DNA of 54,579 nt from Promethearchaeota archaeon (GCA_011365055.1 RDOG01000025.1:1-54579), one strand, 5' to 3'; positions 35,001 through 44,656 are shown, numbered from the stretch's first letter. Notes: generated by a model from the sequence alone, not told the origin. Numbers and translations are program-made.

Positions 35001-38000
35001 TTTCTGATTTAAATCCAACTTCATCAATAACTGTTAAATTCATCCAAAGCGCTCCTTCCGGAAGAACCGTACTATTTTTCAAAGAAAACGTGCCATTAAA
35101 TGTGCCATTTGGATCTATCTCTACTGAAAATCTTGAATCATTAAAATACAACGTTAATGGTGATCCAGTTCCATTTACAGTTCCATTAAACCACACCGTT
35201 CCAATATGAGTCACTACTGATGGTTCAGTTAATATTATTGTAGGAATTTCATTATCTATGTGAAAAGTATTAATATATTCATTTTTGTATCCTGCTTGAT
35301 CAACAACGGTGAGGTTTAAAGTTATATTCCCATTAGAAATAGAGGATTTATTTTTTAATGCAAAATCACTATAAATTGAGCTGTTTGGATCTACTTCAGT
35401 TGAAAACCTTGAATCATTACAATATAATGTTAAAAGACTTCCAGTTCCGTTAACCGTACCATTAAACCATATTATGCTTCCCGAAACTCCATTTCCAGCT
35501 GGAACGGTTAATGTCAAGTTTGGAGGCAAGTTATCAACTGCAAAGGAAATAATAGAGTGATTCATCAAACCTCCTGAATCAATCACGCTAACATTTAACG
35601 TATAATTTCCTAAAACGCTCACATCTGTCTTATTTCGAAAGCTAAATGCTCCTTGCACTTGATCAGTCGGATTCTCATAAATTTCAAAATGAGAACTATT
35701 AATTGAAATGGAGCTTACATAACTTCCAGTAGAATCAACAGTACCATTAATCCAGGTTGTAGAATCAGTATTTAATGAGCCGTTGGTTGGTATATTTATA
35801 ATAATTGTTGGAAATACAGTATCTATCGTAAAATTAACATTTACATTGTATTCTACTCCCTTTGTATCATTAACAAAGACTTGAAGCTGATAATAAGCGT
35901 CTGGCCAATATATTGGAGATGAATTAGTCCATTCGCCTGAAATATATGATAAACTGTAATTATTGGACCATCCCATACCTGTGTTATTTCTATACCAGGA
36001 TTTATCGACATATGAGTTATTCGATAGTCTTATTGGAATGTCTATTCTTGAATAGGTTGTATTTATTGGTTCAATTAGTGAATAATCGCCCTCAAGTACC
36101 CTTATCGTACAGTCTACTTTCAATTCTAAGTTCATATTATCTTTAATCAATACGTCTATTTCGTAGATCCCCTCGGGGATAGTCAAACTATTTTTAAAGG
36201 CCCAATTTGTTAATGTTCCGAGATTATTTGTCCAATCTGAAAGATTTCCTGGTGTACTTGAATTAATAATTTCAACTGATTTCAATCCAAAACTTGGACT
36301 AGGATCCGATGCGGTACCATTCACCCAAATACTTACTCCGCTTTGATTTGTATATGGATATTGCGTGTTTGTGTCTTGTAAACCCGTTGGTAATTTAGTA
36401 TCAAGTTCTTCTAAAATCAATTCCGAAAATGAGGAATAACTATCAGATTGAATCCAAGTTATGAATGATTCTCCTGGATTCGTAGTAATATCCGCTAAAG
36501 GATCTTTTTCATTCAAGCTTGAAGATGACATGTTAATGACAATTGGCCAATCTGAAAATAAATTTCCTGTATTATTTGTTGAATATGATTCATAATTCCC
36601 TGTCTCATTCGTAGACCATGTTATAAATACCAAATTTTCTTCGGATTTATTACTAACTTCGATATTTAGCCCACTTATATCCGCATCATAAAACCAAGAA
36701 ATATTTTTTGGAGTATCAAAATTACCATTTGAATTATTAGTATACATTACAGTATAATTTTTTGATGCATTATTTATCCATGCAAGATGAACAATTCCTG
36801 GATATGATGAATCAACATCAAGCCCTAAATTTTGTCCAGGTATATAAACTAATTGGGACTGAGACCAATTACTTGAATTCACATAATAAATACTTAAATT
36901 ACCAGCATTATCTCGAGAATATATTACGTGTAATAAATCCGCTGAATCCATTATAGTAGAAAAATAAGCGGGTGTACAATTACTTGTTATATTTTCTGGA
37001 ATAGAAAAAGTTCCTAAACTATTATTAGTAATGTATAAGCTCAAATTTGTAACAGGAGAATATATATCCTGAAATATTCCACCTAAAAATGTCACGAAAA
37101 CGCAGCCACTTGAATTTACTTCTAAGGTATGTTGGAATTTATTATTAACGCCATCTGCAGGATTGGGTATATTTTGTTCTATTGAAAACCATCCTTTTTC
37201 ATTATTTACATATTTTATATCATAATTGATGTCATAGAATCCATAATAAAAATCCATTTGGTAAATATTCATTTCCATCCAAGTAATATGAACTGTATTT
37301 AAACTATCTATTTCCATTTGGGGTGTTGAATGCATAGTATAATGCATTGAATATGTACTAGAGGGCGTAGTAATATTTAAATGGCGTATCCAATTTTCTG
37401 AGATATTAAATAATTCAACTTGGGAGTTAGGACTTCCAGATCCTTGCTGAATTGTCGTTAAAATAAGCAAATTTCCATTATTATCTGTGATTATCCTTCC
37501 AATATCTGATATTGCACAATTTAAATTTTGAGAAACATTAATGGGAAAATATTGAATGGTAAATATAATAGACCTATTTGTCTCTTCTCCTGATGTATCA
37601 TTTGCATAAATTTCTAGATAATGACTACCTATATTGGATATGTTCGCGGTATTATTGATAAACATTCCAAGCGAGATATCATATTCAATCGAATAATTTT
37701 CAGACCAAGCGATTCCATTTGTGGAATTCCTATACCACATCTTATCGACTGAAGTTAAATTAACTACTTCAATTTCAGTTAAAGCGCCAATTCTTGACAA
37801 ATTATAAACATTAACGTAAATTTCAGGTCCATAGGTGTCAACTGTAAAATTTAATGTTTTTAAAGTGGTTCTATTCAATGAATCGTTAGCAAAGACTTCT
37901 AATTGATATTGTCCGTCTTGCCATGTCAATTCAGTTATATTTTTCCAAACTCCTTCTGTATATTCTAATTGAACAGGTTGAGACCAACCTGCTCCGGAAT

Positions 38001-39609
38001 TATTCCGAGCCCACATGCTTTCAACGAAACTATTATTCTCTATCATTAACGGAATTGATGATGTATAGTAAGATTGATTGAGAGGAGTTTTTATATTAAT
38101 GTCAGGTCCTGTCTCTATCAAATTATTTGTGTATTCTAATTCTTCATAAGTGTATTGTTGCGGTGCAGGATAAAAAGATCCATTAATTAGAATACCAGTT
38201 GAATTCTCGTAATATGCAATAGATCCGGTTTCAGCGTTTTCCAATTGCCAACACCAAATTTCGGTATCCTTCCAAGCAATTTTTTCAATACTGGTGACAT
38301 TAAACTCGAGATTTCTACCTAGTGTCGAATTTCGGACGTAAATATAAATTGAATCGTTAATTCGAGCATTATTATGTATCCAATATGGATCAAATGCTCC
38401 TTTCTCAAGATAGATGGTACCAAATAGAATGGTTGCATCACGTATAATCCTTGTTACGTTATCCGTTTCATGTTTTTCATTTTGACCCGTAAAATAATGA
38501 ACACTTGGAAAAATTTCTGTACCTCCAGAGGCATGGAAGTGCGAATAAGATAGAAAAATTCCATTTGTAACACTATAATTGAATGAGCCAACATGATCCA
38601 TGGCAAGACCATCAAAAATAGGTGATTCACCAACTTCTCCTATCACGAAAAACTCTGCTTGACTTAAATTTCTCGCACTACTAAAAGTATCATTTGCATA
38701 AATATCAATATAATACGTTCCGTTTGAATTGCCAGTTGAATTCCAAGAATTTCCATAAATATCATCACCCGCACTACCATCATTATGGAAACCGTCATCA
38801 AATAATTCAACTTGTGTAATATATTCTAGGTTAGGATACGATTTAATGGTTGCAAGTACAGTATCGGTTCCATTAGGATCTGTTACATTTACAGTGAAAG
38901 TGAAATTTGAATTTACTACATCATTTCTTGGATTAACGTTGACATTTTGAATTGTTGGTTTACTTGTTAATCCTGCAAAAAAGCTAGTAGATACATAAGA
39001 ACCTAAAGCAAAATCAGAATACATAGACATCGGTAGGATAATTAATTCTGAGAGAACTTTATAGTAATTATCACCTATACAATCTGGACAAGTTGAAAAG
39101 TTAAAAACAATATAATTACTGACATTATAAACTAAATTTGTATCATTTACCGCGTCTAGTGTCCATGTTTGACTTGAACTATTCCAATAATATGAATCAC
39201 TTGACCTCCGTAAATGACAATTGATAAAAGATCCTACCGTTTCTTGAAAGGTTAAAGTATATTCAGTTGTTGAATTATCATTATCTGCATCAATTTCTAA
39301 TTTATAAGCATACATGTCTCCAGCGGTATTTGACCGCGTGTTTCCGCCAAATGAGACGTTCAATAAATCCATACTTACATTTTCATATATATTTTGAATG
39401 TCAGTAGATGGATGATTACTGGGAAATCCATCACCACTCGTATCTACATGAATCAATATTAAATTCAATGAATTTGTTGATAAAGGCATATTATTTAGGA
39501 ATAAAGCATTTAAATTTGAAATGAAAATAGTTGATAAAGGTAATATAAAGAAACTCATATTTATAAGAAAAAATAAAAATAAACCCGTTTTTCTATTTTT
39601 AAAATGCAT
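32098..39609 (-). CDS. Giant cell-surface protein with Ig-like repeats, membrane anchor and cytoplasmic zinc ribbon
   Basis: A 2503-residue protein. The N-terminal hydrophobic segment (about 9-36) is a signal peptide or anchor. The extracellular part has many N-x-S/T sequons, a region of WYRNNTG/WSNNYS modules and at least nine tandem Ig-like modules (about residues 1280-2120). A fibronectin-III-like module (NVTLTWDAVIDATNVTYVIY) precedes one membrane helix near residue 2320. The inside tail of about 170 residues is proline-rich (PPPKG, PPARE, PPQQTP) and ends in a zinc ribbon with CEHC and CPNC. Suited to adhesion or envelope structure. It is divergent from the actin-related gene 39804, sharing a 194-nt promoter region. 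RBS is AGAGGG before the ATG. Confidence 0.85.
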   Translation of the reverse strand: MHFKNRKTGLFLFFLINMSFFILPLSTIFISNLNALFLNNMPLSTNSLNLILIHVDTSGDGFPSNHPSTDIQNIYENVSMDLLNVSFGGNTRSNTAGDMYAYKLEIDADNDNSTTEYTLTFQETVGSFINCHLRRSSDSYYWNSSSQTWTLDAVNDTNLVYNVSNYIVFNFSTCPDCIGDNYYKVLSELIILPMSMYSDFALGSYVSTSFFAGLTSKPTIQNVNVNPRNDVVNSNFTFTVNVTDPNGTDTVLATIKSYPNLEYITQVELFDDGFHNDGSAGDDIYGNSWNSTGNSNGTYYIDIYANDTFSSARNLSQAEFFVIGEVGESPIFDGLAMDHVGSFNYSVTNGIFLSYSHFHASGGTEIFPSVHYFTGQNEKHETDNVTRIIRDATILFGTIYLEKGAFDPYWIHNNARINDSIYIYVRNSTLGRNLEFNVTSIEKIAWKDTEIWCWQLENAETGSIAYYENSTGILINGSFYPAPQQYTYEELEYTNNLIETGPDINIKTPLNQSYYTSSIPLMIENNSFVESMWARNNSGAGWSQPVQLEYTEGVWKNITELTWQDGQYQLEVFANDSLNRTTLKTLNFTVDTYGPEIYVNVYNLSRIGALTEIEVVNLTSVDKMWYRNSTNGIAWSENYSIEYDISLGMFINNTANISNIGSHYLEIYANDTSGEETNRSIIFTIQYFPINVSQNLNCAISDIGRIITDNNGNLLILTTIQQGSGSPNSQVELFNISENWIRHLNITTPSSTYSMHYTMHSTPQMEIDSLNTVHITWMEMNIYQMDFYYGFYDINYDIKYVNNEKGWFSIEQNIPNPADGVNNKFQHTLEVNSSGCVFVTFLGGIFQDIYSPVTNLSLYITNNSLGTFSIPENITSNCTPAYFSTIMDSADLLHVIYSRDNAGNLSIYYVNSSNWSQSQLVYIPGQNLGLDVDSSYPGIVHLAWINNASKNYTVMYTNNSNGNFDTPKNISWFYDADISGLNIEVSNKSEENLVFITWSTNETGNYESYSTNNTGNLFSDWPIVINMSSSSLNEKDPLADITTNPGESFITWIQSDSYSSFSELILEELDTKLPTGLQDTNTQYPYTNQSGVSIWVNGTASDPSPSFGLKSVEIINSSTPGNLSDWTNNLGTLTNWAFKNSLTIPEGIYEIDVLIKDNMNLELKVDCTIRVLEGDYSLIEPINTTYSRIDIPIRLSNNSYVDKSWYRNNTGMGWSNNYSLSYISGEWTNSSPIYWPDAYYQLQVFVNDTKGVEYNVNVNFTIDTVFPTIIINIPTNGSLNTDSTTWINGTVDSTGSYVSSISINSSHFEIYENPTDQVQGAFSFRNKTDVSVLGNYTLNVSVIDSGGLMNHSIISFAVDNLPPNLTLTVPAGNGVSGSIIWFNGTVNGTGSLLTLYCNDSRFSTEVDPNSSIYSDFALKNKSSISNGNITLNLTVVDQAGYKNEYINTFHIDNEIPTIILTEPSVVTHIGTVWFNGTVNGTGSPLTLYFNDSRFSVEIDPNGTFNGTFSLKNSTVLPEGALWMNLTVIDEVGFKSENITLIYIDRTSPNIEITNPVNGSYLRDTIWINGNFNATGSIIKQVIINNSDFEVFEDPINRVSGTFSFRNKTSITCHGNYSVNITLIDDAGFSNYSIVNFFVDNLIPTIELDFPANGTIIGSSNIWINGTINSTGSWIIFVALNGSIFNTNNTFHQNNTATYDFNFVNESIMLGNYTFQITFVDGLGYVNYAIINFYVDYLLPNITITTPLTNTVSGEFIWINGTVNGTGSAAMLYFNDSRFTAQGNNPNGTLFGSFALKSESYLPDGRYWINLTVQDQTGSNIGLNISFFVDNTIPDINNVNIINGSVISDPIIWINGTVNATGSIIDSFLINNTDFYAYWDPSGNQTANFAIRNVSNVFGLISINITVIDDANWINYTILNFYVDYLDPTLVLDVPSTNIVTGNAIWFNGTANGTGSLLTLYCNDSRFSNVTLEGNPNGTFSGNFELKNNSYISDGNLTLNLTIIDLTGAKYELIKTIYIDNTIPDINITNNINGSTPVGNVIWINGTFNATGLEITSFEFNYTSHFGLQSSNPEGQDIGSFSIWNTTILYDGYYAIRINLTDSAGLTNFTVIYFTIDNLLNLNPTIQLINPSLNGTIIGLNDSYGPNLHIIEGYARGISNDISNIWVNSSDWFIVSNPSGNPEGAFIFSNYSVIPDGLHWVLISVNNTDTNTTTILLSFYIDLTPPTTPQNFNGTVSGNNVTLTWDAVIDATNVTYVIYRNGTNIANTTALTYTDSNLTPGVYNYTIVAIDSAGHFCTVAAQKIVTVGSTSAPPSSPPTFDWWIIIIIIIIIVGAVGVAGGIVVYKKRSGTSKTTYYPPEKIKLEDLIKPKDKGQKSAAKATLDKTITPKQGAQTIPPPKGIPTKPTQKPIQTRTTPSIPSPKTPAILEKTPPAREKPIIVRPKITPEKPRVPPQQTPSIEPKPAETPTDFIYICEHCNKYFKVNKQGIFTCPNCQRLLKLFDQ
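33240..35775 (-). repeat. Nine or more tandem Ig-like modules of about 92-95 residues
   Basis: Within the giant surface protein, modules begin with W[IF]NGT-x-N-x-TGS and end with I-x-F-x-VDN-x-x-P. Two subtypes alternate irregularly. One continues with a INNSDFEIYEDP-like strand and the other with LLTLYFNDSRFS. Adjacent modules are clearly diverged at the DNA level, so expansion is old or diversifying. Confidence 0.7.
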
Positions 39610-39803
39610 TAAAGACCCTCTAAATAATTATTTTAGCTATTAATTGAAAATCTAATCCATAACTAAATTTTAATTTTTATATTACAGATTGAATAAATTT
39701 AATTAAAGTAATTCGAATATCATTCTTTTTCAATATATTTACTTTTTTATTGGAATTACCTTATATTTATCAATAAAAACGTTTATTAATTAACTGATCA
39801 AAA

Positions 39804-41225
39804 ATGCAAAAGCCACTCGTTTTGGATGTTGGAAGCCATGAGCTTCAGATTGGGATAGCTGGTGAAGAAGAACCCAGGATCATCATTCCCACATTAATTG
39901 GCGTGAAAAAAAGCGCAATGCAAATGCGAATGGTTCAAGATCTAATCAATCAATCTGGACTTAATTTAAATAAAGAAATATATTTTGGCGAAGACGCATT
40001 AAACAGGTTTATCGGATTGGATATTAAAAGACCGTTAGAAGCAAGCAATATTAGGAATGAAGATCATCTCAAACTTTTAGTGGAACACGCATTATTTCAA
40101 TTAAACCTTAAAAAACCATTAAATAGGCATGTATTAGTAACTTGTCCAACCCTTGCAACAGAACGATTTATTATGTTCTTCATGAATCTTTTTTTAAGCG
40201 AATTAGGTGCTTTGGGTATCTGTTTTTCCTCGCAACCGTATTTATCTTTTCTGGCAAATGACCAACAGATAACTGGGTTACTCGTTGAATTAGGACATAG
40301 TCAGATTCAACTTGTTGCTATTTTAAAGGGACACATAATAAGATCTGATGATTATTCATACGGTGGAAAAGACGTAGATGCTTACTTTAGACAACTGATA
40401 GCCCCCAAAATTAGCTTAAACGAACCAATCAATGGGGTAGCACCTGCAATTTTCATCGAGGAAATGAAAGCGAACATGTGTGAAATTTATCCAGGATTAA
40501 ATCTCCTTGAAATTAAAGATGATCTCAATAAAGTTCAAAAAATGAACAAACCACACGTGCTCCCTAACAAAGAAACCTTGATATTGGGTCTCGAACGATA
40601 CCTAGCAAATGAAATATTGTTTCGATCTGAGCTTGTTGGCAAAGAAAAGTCCATTCCTGATATGATCTATGAGTGTGTTGAAAAATGTGATAAAGATATT
40701 CGAGCACCTCTTTATCAAAATATTTTCATTGCAGGAGGGCTTGCTAAAATTCCTAACATGGCAGAACGTATCGAGAAAGAGTTAGATTATTTTTTACCAC
40801 ATACTATCGAGCCAAAAGTAAGAATAATCTTAGATAATCCCTCCATTTCCACTTGGGTGGGTGGATCTAAACTCGCAATAAATGACAAATTTGAACAAGT
40901 AGTCTTAAAAGCTACAAAATTTCTTGCAGAAGATGAAATTGGGATAAATAGCGTCATGTATCCCACGTTTGAAAAACTAAAAATATTTACTCCTCCTATT
41001 CACACGTTCCTATCACCCATTCCTGAAATTTATAAATCTAAGGAAGTGAAATTAATTTTAAAATTCGTCGAAAAAAGTAACATTCTTAAATTTAGAGACT
41101 TGGCAGATTATTTTGGAAAAGGATTAAGTGATATCATTTCAATATTCATGAAACTTCTTGCAGAAGGAAGAATTCATGGTGAAATAGTTGCGGAAAAGGG
41201 CGAATTTCATAAACATCTAACTTAA
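39804..41225 (+). CDS. Actin-related protein with C-terminal winged helix
   Basis: A 473-residue actin-fold protein. Phosphate-1 loop: LDVGSHELQIGIAGEEEPR (7-25), like actin's DNGSG...AGDDAPR. Phosphate-2 region: LLVELGHSQIQLVAI, and the subsequent YGGKDVDAYFRQLI matches actin's LAGRDLTDYL. Adenosine motif: IFIAGGLAKIPNMAERIEKE, then STWVGGSKLA (actin SVWIGGSILA). A Gln corresponding to actin Q137 is present (FSSQPYLSF), but actin D154 is Glu and D157 appears as His, so hydrolysis may be altered. About 100 extra residues at the C-terminus end in a winged helix (LKFRDLADYFGKGLSDIISI). It is divergent from the surface-protein gene; a gene of unknown function follows. Confidence 0.88.
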   Translation: MQKPLVLDVGSHELQIGIAGEEEPRIIIPTLIGVKKSAMQMRMVQDLINQSGLNLNKEIYFGEDALNRFIGLDIKRPLEASNIRNEDHLKLLVEHALFQLNLKKPLNRHVLVTCPTLATERFIMFFMNLFLSELGALGICFSSQPYLSFLANDQQITGLLVELGHSQIQLVAILKGHIIRSDDYSYGGKDVDAYFRQLIAPKISLNEPINGVAPAIFIEEMKANMCEIYPGLNLLEIKDDLNKVQKMNKPHVLPNKETLILGLERYLANEILFRSELVGKEKSIPDMIYECVEKCDKDIRAPLYQNIFIAGGLAKIPNMAERIEKELDYFLPHTIEPKVRIILDNPSISTWVGGSKLAINDKFEQVVLKATKFLAEDEIGINSVMYPTFEKLKIFTPPIHTFLSPIPEIYKSKEVKLILKFVEKSNILKFRDLADYFGKGLSDIISIFMKLLAEGRIHGEIVAEKGEFHKHLT

Positions 41226-41295
41226 TGAATACAAGATCTATTTTAAATAACAAGATCATCTTTAAAAAAATAGGCAATAAAAAGAGGATTATACT

Positions 41296-42462
41296 ATGCC
41301 ACTTAATAATTATGGTGATATTGGCGATGACATGCCTATTAAAGAATTTCTATTAATTTCTAAACATGTCTATAAAGTATTTCGCAAGCTCGGACTTTAC
41401 TATTTAGAAGATGCATTACCTAAATTTCGCACGGTTCAATATGATATTACGAAAGATCGCTGGGATAACATGATTAACACGGGAAAACATTTATTGCAAG
41501 GGAAAATATCTGAAGAAGAATCTCGAAAAACATTCCTTTATATGATTCCACACGTTATAACCGTGAGAAGCGATCTTCAAATAGGGACGAATAAACTATT
41601 ATATGGTGATTCTACGGATGTTTCATTTGCTATTGTTAATGATTATACAAATGAATTGCTTTTTATATTTAATGGACATCTCGAATCAGGAGTCCCTCAC
41701 GATTGGTGGATTGCAGGGTTAAATGATGATTTAATGGACAGGCGACATATGAAATATGGTGTTAAGCTTCGCGAAATTCCTGCAAAAACTAAAAATTTGT
41801 TGAAATCCGCTAAATGGCTTGAGGATGTCTTATTGGATGTTAGAAATGAGCGAACTCCATATTTTTCTCATTCATTATACACGGTCTGCATGTGCTATGC
41901 CTCTGCAATGTTTAACGTTTTTGCAGAACAATCATGTTATGAGACCATGGGATCAGTTTATGATGGATTAAATGCTAAAAACGTCTATAAATTGAAAGAA
42001 ATGCACTTTTTATACCATCCTGTTCCTCCATTAATATCATCAATTGTGTATAAGGAACGTGGGGATTTTTTGAAGATGTTATGCGGATTAACAACGGGCC
42101 ATCATATGATTACTAATACCATTGAAGATGAGGCGATGGAATGGGTCAAAACAGAGTTATCTGAAGTGTATCCATTTGTATATTTAAATCAATGGACAGA
42201 AGATGGTATTCCGACTCCCGCGATTTCAATAAAATCGGAAATTCCAAACAAGAAAAAAGATATGATAGGGATTGATGGTGAATTAGTGAGAAAAATACCC
42301 CAAGGAAGTAGGATTAATACAGAGAATATGGATATCCCTATTGATGAAACTAATAAGGGATATTTATTTGATATAGATCATGAAACTTCTTTAGATATCA
42401 AATTACATCCGGGTTTGAAAATAAGTTCTGGCATGGGATTAAACGCAAAATTTTTCAAATAA
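41296..42462 (+). CDS. Uncharacterised soluble protein beside the actin-related gene
   Basis: A 388-residue protein that I do not recognise. It is alpha/beta and rich in Trp, His and Asp, with WDNMINTGKHLLQ early, HDWWIAGLNDDLMDRRHM in the middle and GHHMITNTIEDEAMEW later. These His/Asp clusters could bind metal, but no known motif is complete. The last 80 residues look like a beta-rich tail. No signal peptide or membrane helix. It begins 70 nt after the actin-related gene on the same strand, with AGAGGATT before the ATG, so cotranscription is likely. A role alongside the actin-related protein is inference from position. Confidence 0.55.
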   Translation: MPLNNYGDIGDDMPIKEFLLISKHVYKVFRKLGLYYLEDALPKFRTVQYDITKDRWDNMINTGKHLLQGKISEEESRKTFLYMIPHVITVRSDLQIGTNKLLYGDSTDVSFAIVNDYTNELLFIFNGHLESGVPHDWWIAGLNDDLMDRRHMKYGVKLREIPAKTKNLLKSAKWLEDVLLDVRNERTPYFSHSLYTVCMCYASAMFNVFAEQSCYETMGSVYDGLNAKNVYKLKEMHFLYHPVPPLISSIVYKERGDFLKMLCGLTTGHHMITNTIEDEAMEWVKTELSEVYPFVYLNQWTEDGIPTPAISIKSEIPNKKKDMIGIDGELVRKIPQGSRINTENMDIPIDETNKGYLFDIDHETSLDIKLHPGLKISSGMGLNAKFFK

Positions 42463-42567
42463 TTCCAATATTAAACCCAATCTTCGTTTAAATAAAAAGC
42501 AAATCTTTTTTTATTTATTTTCAATATTTTATTTATCTAATTTTAATTACATTTTGGTGGGTATATT

Positions 42568-42981
42568 ATGTCCGATGATGAGTTAGAAAAAATACGAGCA
42601 AGACGAAGGCAACAATTCATGAATCGTATTTCTGAAGCAAAGAAGGAAGAAGAAATTAAAAAAGAAGAAGAAAATTTGGTTCAAAAACAACAATCTGAAT
42701 TGGAAGAAAAAAAAGAAATTATCATGGAACGAGTCTTGTATCCTGATGCATTTGATTATTATAAAACATTAAAATCTCAAAATCCAACACTAACTCAAAC
42801 CATCGAAAATACGCTCATTTACTTAATTGCTCAAAATCAAATTACCAGCAGGATCAAAAAGGTTGAACTGCAAATTATTGAACGAAAGATCATTGGGAAA
42901 GAACCGACAATAAAAATCAAAAGAAACGATGATGAAGAAGCAGTAGATATTGCTACAAAATTAAAAGAAAGATTTGAATAA
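42568..42981 (+). CDS. PDCD5/TFAR19-family DNA-binding protein
   Basis: A 137-residue member of the PDCD5 family, small basic helix-bundle proteins that bind DNA in archaea and act in apoptosis-related and chaperonin pathways in animals. The N-terminal helix starts MSDDELEKIRARRRQQFMNR, followed by a charged coiled section and the family core: ERVLYPDAFDYYKTLK, IENTLIYLIAQNQITSRI and a C-terminal KIKRNDDEEA. A PDCD5 gene in this position suits an archaeon. Start ATG with GGTGGGTA about 7 nt upstream. It ends 14 nt from the convergent Rab-like GTPase gene. Confidence 0.88.
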   Translation: MSDDELEKIRARRRQQFMNRISEAKKEEEIKKEEENLVQKQQSELEEKKEIIMERVLYPDAFDYYKTLKSQNPTLTQTIENTLIYLIAQNQITSRIKKVELQIIERKIIGKEPTIKIKRNDDEEAVDIATKLKERFE

Positions 42982-42995
42982 AAATAATTAAAAAT

Positions 42996-43535
42996 TTATT
43001 GCGCTGTTTTTCTCTCTTGTATTGCTTTTAACATCTCAACTGCTAATGCCGAGAAGGAATCATCAACATTCTGCCCTTGTTTTGCAGAAGTTTCGATGTA
43101 CGGGCACGGAACCTGATCCGCAAACTGCTTTGCATCCGTCGGACGAACTGCACGCATGTTTAAAAGGTCAGCTTTGTTCCCAATTATCACAATTGGTATT
43201 CTACCAGTGAATTGCCATAATTCCTTCAACCAAGTTACCACATTTGGATTAAAAGTAGGATATCTCGTAAGATCAAATATTACCATTGCTCCCGCAGACC
43301 CTCTATAAAATGAAGACCGAAAAAACTTGAATCGTTCTTGTCCTGCGATGTCCCAAATGGAGAGCGTGACCAAATCATTCCCATTATTAACGGTAACATC
43401 TTTGGTGAAGATGTCACAGCCAATGGTCATTTTGTAGTCTTTCTGAAATGACCCTTTTATAAATTGCTTAATTAAAGATGTCTTGCCGACAGCAGCATCG
43501 CCTAGTAAGAGCATTTTCAATTTGTATGTGCCCAA
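42996..43535 (-). CDS. Rab-type small GTPase
   Basis: A 179-residue small GTPase, closer to Rab in look than the one at 29.8 kb. G1 GDAAVGKTS (12-20), switch region MTIGCDIFTKD, G3 WDIAGQERF, RSSFYRGSAGAMVIFDLT, G4 NKAD and G5 SAK. The C-terminus (KAIQERKTAQ) lacks cysteines, so no prenylation site. Start TTG with AGGTG 5 nt upstream. The gene is transcribed alone on the minus strand, convergent with PDCD5. Its DNA looks more G/C-rich than neighbouring genes, which may mean high expression or recent arrival. Confidence 0.95.
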   Translation of the reverse strand: MGTYKLKMLLLGDAAVGKTSLIKQFIKGSFQKDYKMTIGCDIFTKDVTVNNGNDLVTLSIWDIAGQERFKFFRSSFYRGSAGAMVIFDLTRYPTFNPNVVTWLKELWQFTGRIPIVIIGNKADLLNMRAVRPTDAKQFADQVPCPYIETSAKQGQNVDDSFSALAVEMLKAIQERKTAQ

Positions 43536-43753
43536 TATTTACACCTATTTATATATTGACATGAAATTTCTGAATATTCTTATACAAAATTATTTGGTAC
43601 CTTAATTTAAATTGGTTTCCATTGTTATTTTAAGATAATAAATTTTTATTAATAAATATAGTTTTTAATTGATTGTACATTAATTGAACACGTAATCCTT
43701 TCAAAATAAGTAATTTTAATATCTCTATTAAATTATTGTAAAAAGATGATATC

Positions 43754-44650
43754 ATGGATGTCGATAAACCAAAAAATGTTATTGAGTTAAATAACAACGT
43801 TCTAAAAAATTTTTTAGCTCCAATTAGCTTTCAAGCTTTAAAAGATTTAATTAAAAGCTGGAAAAACGGAGAGATTGGAGATAATTATGATTCCAAATTA
43901 TCATTATTCACATCTGTAATGGGAAATAGTATTGAAGAGGATAAATTCAAGGAATTATTTCTGTTACGAGAGAGTTTTTCAACTTTAAGTAATAAAAATT
44001 GGAAAATTTTTAAGTTTCAATTAGAATCTTTGGAGAACATTGATATTGACAATTTAAAAGAACAATTAAAAGAAAAATTGAAGAAATTAAGTTACAATAA
44101 ATTTAATATAAACGTGTTTAATGTCGTAGATTTAGGAATTTATATCATCATTGACCTTCCAACAACTCCTCGTGTTATTGAAGAGATGGATTTCAGTTTT
44201 AAAGTGTACCAACCTATTGAACGATTACGCTTTTTATTTAATAAGGAAGGGTTCGTGCAAGTTTTCGTGATAAGTGAAATCAAACAAGCAAAATTTCTCC
44301 AAATCTTTGAGGAATTATTGAATACAAAAATTACAAGCGTTCCCATTTATTCGTACGTGATCCGTGATTTCATTTACAAGATGAGTCCCATTCAAAAACT
44401 GACGGTAGTTTGTCCCAGAGAAATGGGTGGTTTTTCTGGTGTTGAAAAAATCACTGTTGAGGGACCAGATGTCGTAAATGGCATGGAGGATTTACGTTCG
44501 AGACAAGAAATCTTATTCAATTTCCAAGGTTTATCGAAATTAGGTGCTTGGACAACAGTAAAATGCAAGACCGCAAAAATGAACGTATATGGGAACTTAA
44601 AAATCAAGGATAAAGAAACTAAAGAGAAAATATTTAAATTTATTGAGTAG
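43754..44650 (+). CDS. Uncharacterised protein, alpha/beta with beta-rich C-terminus
   Basis: A 298-residue protein not recognised by eye. The first 120 residues are helical and charged (ENIDIDNLKEQLKEKLKKL); the rest alternates strands and short helices (YIIIDLPTTPRVIEEMDFSF, LTVVCPREMGGFSG). There is no membrane helix, Cys cluster or P-loop. The ATG follows AAAAGATGATATC. Six nt after its stop begins a 51-residue zinc-finger gene, so both are likely on one message. Function unknown. Confidence 0.5.
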   Translation: MDVDKPKNVIELNNNVLKNFLAPISFQALKDLIKSWKNGEIGDNYDSKLSLFTSVMGNSIEEDKFKELFLLRESFSTLSNKNWKIFKFQLESLENIDIDNLKEQLKEKLKKLSYNKFNINVFNVVDLGIYIIIDLPTTPRVIEEMDFSFKVYQPIERLRFLFNKEGFVQVFVISEIKQAKFLQIFEELLNTKITSVPIYSYVIRDFIYKMSPIQKLTVVCPREMGGFSGVEKITVEGPDVVNGMEDLRSRQEILFNFQGLSKLGAWTTVKCKTAKMNVYGNLKIKDKETKEKIFKFIE

Positions 44651-44656
44651 ATTTTG

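Noticed and set aside
32152..36956. Several plus-strand frames of 60-70 codons inside the surface-protein gene
   Set aside because: They are antisense shadows of the repeat-rich gene and have no independent coding features.
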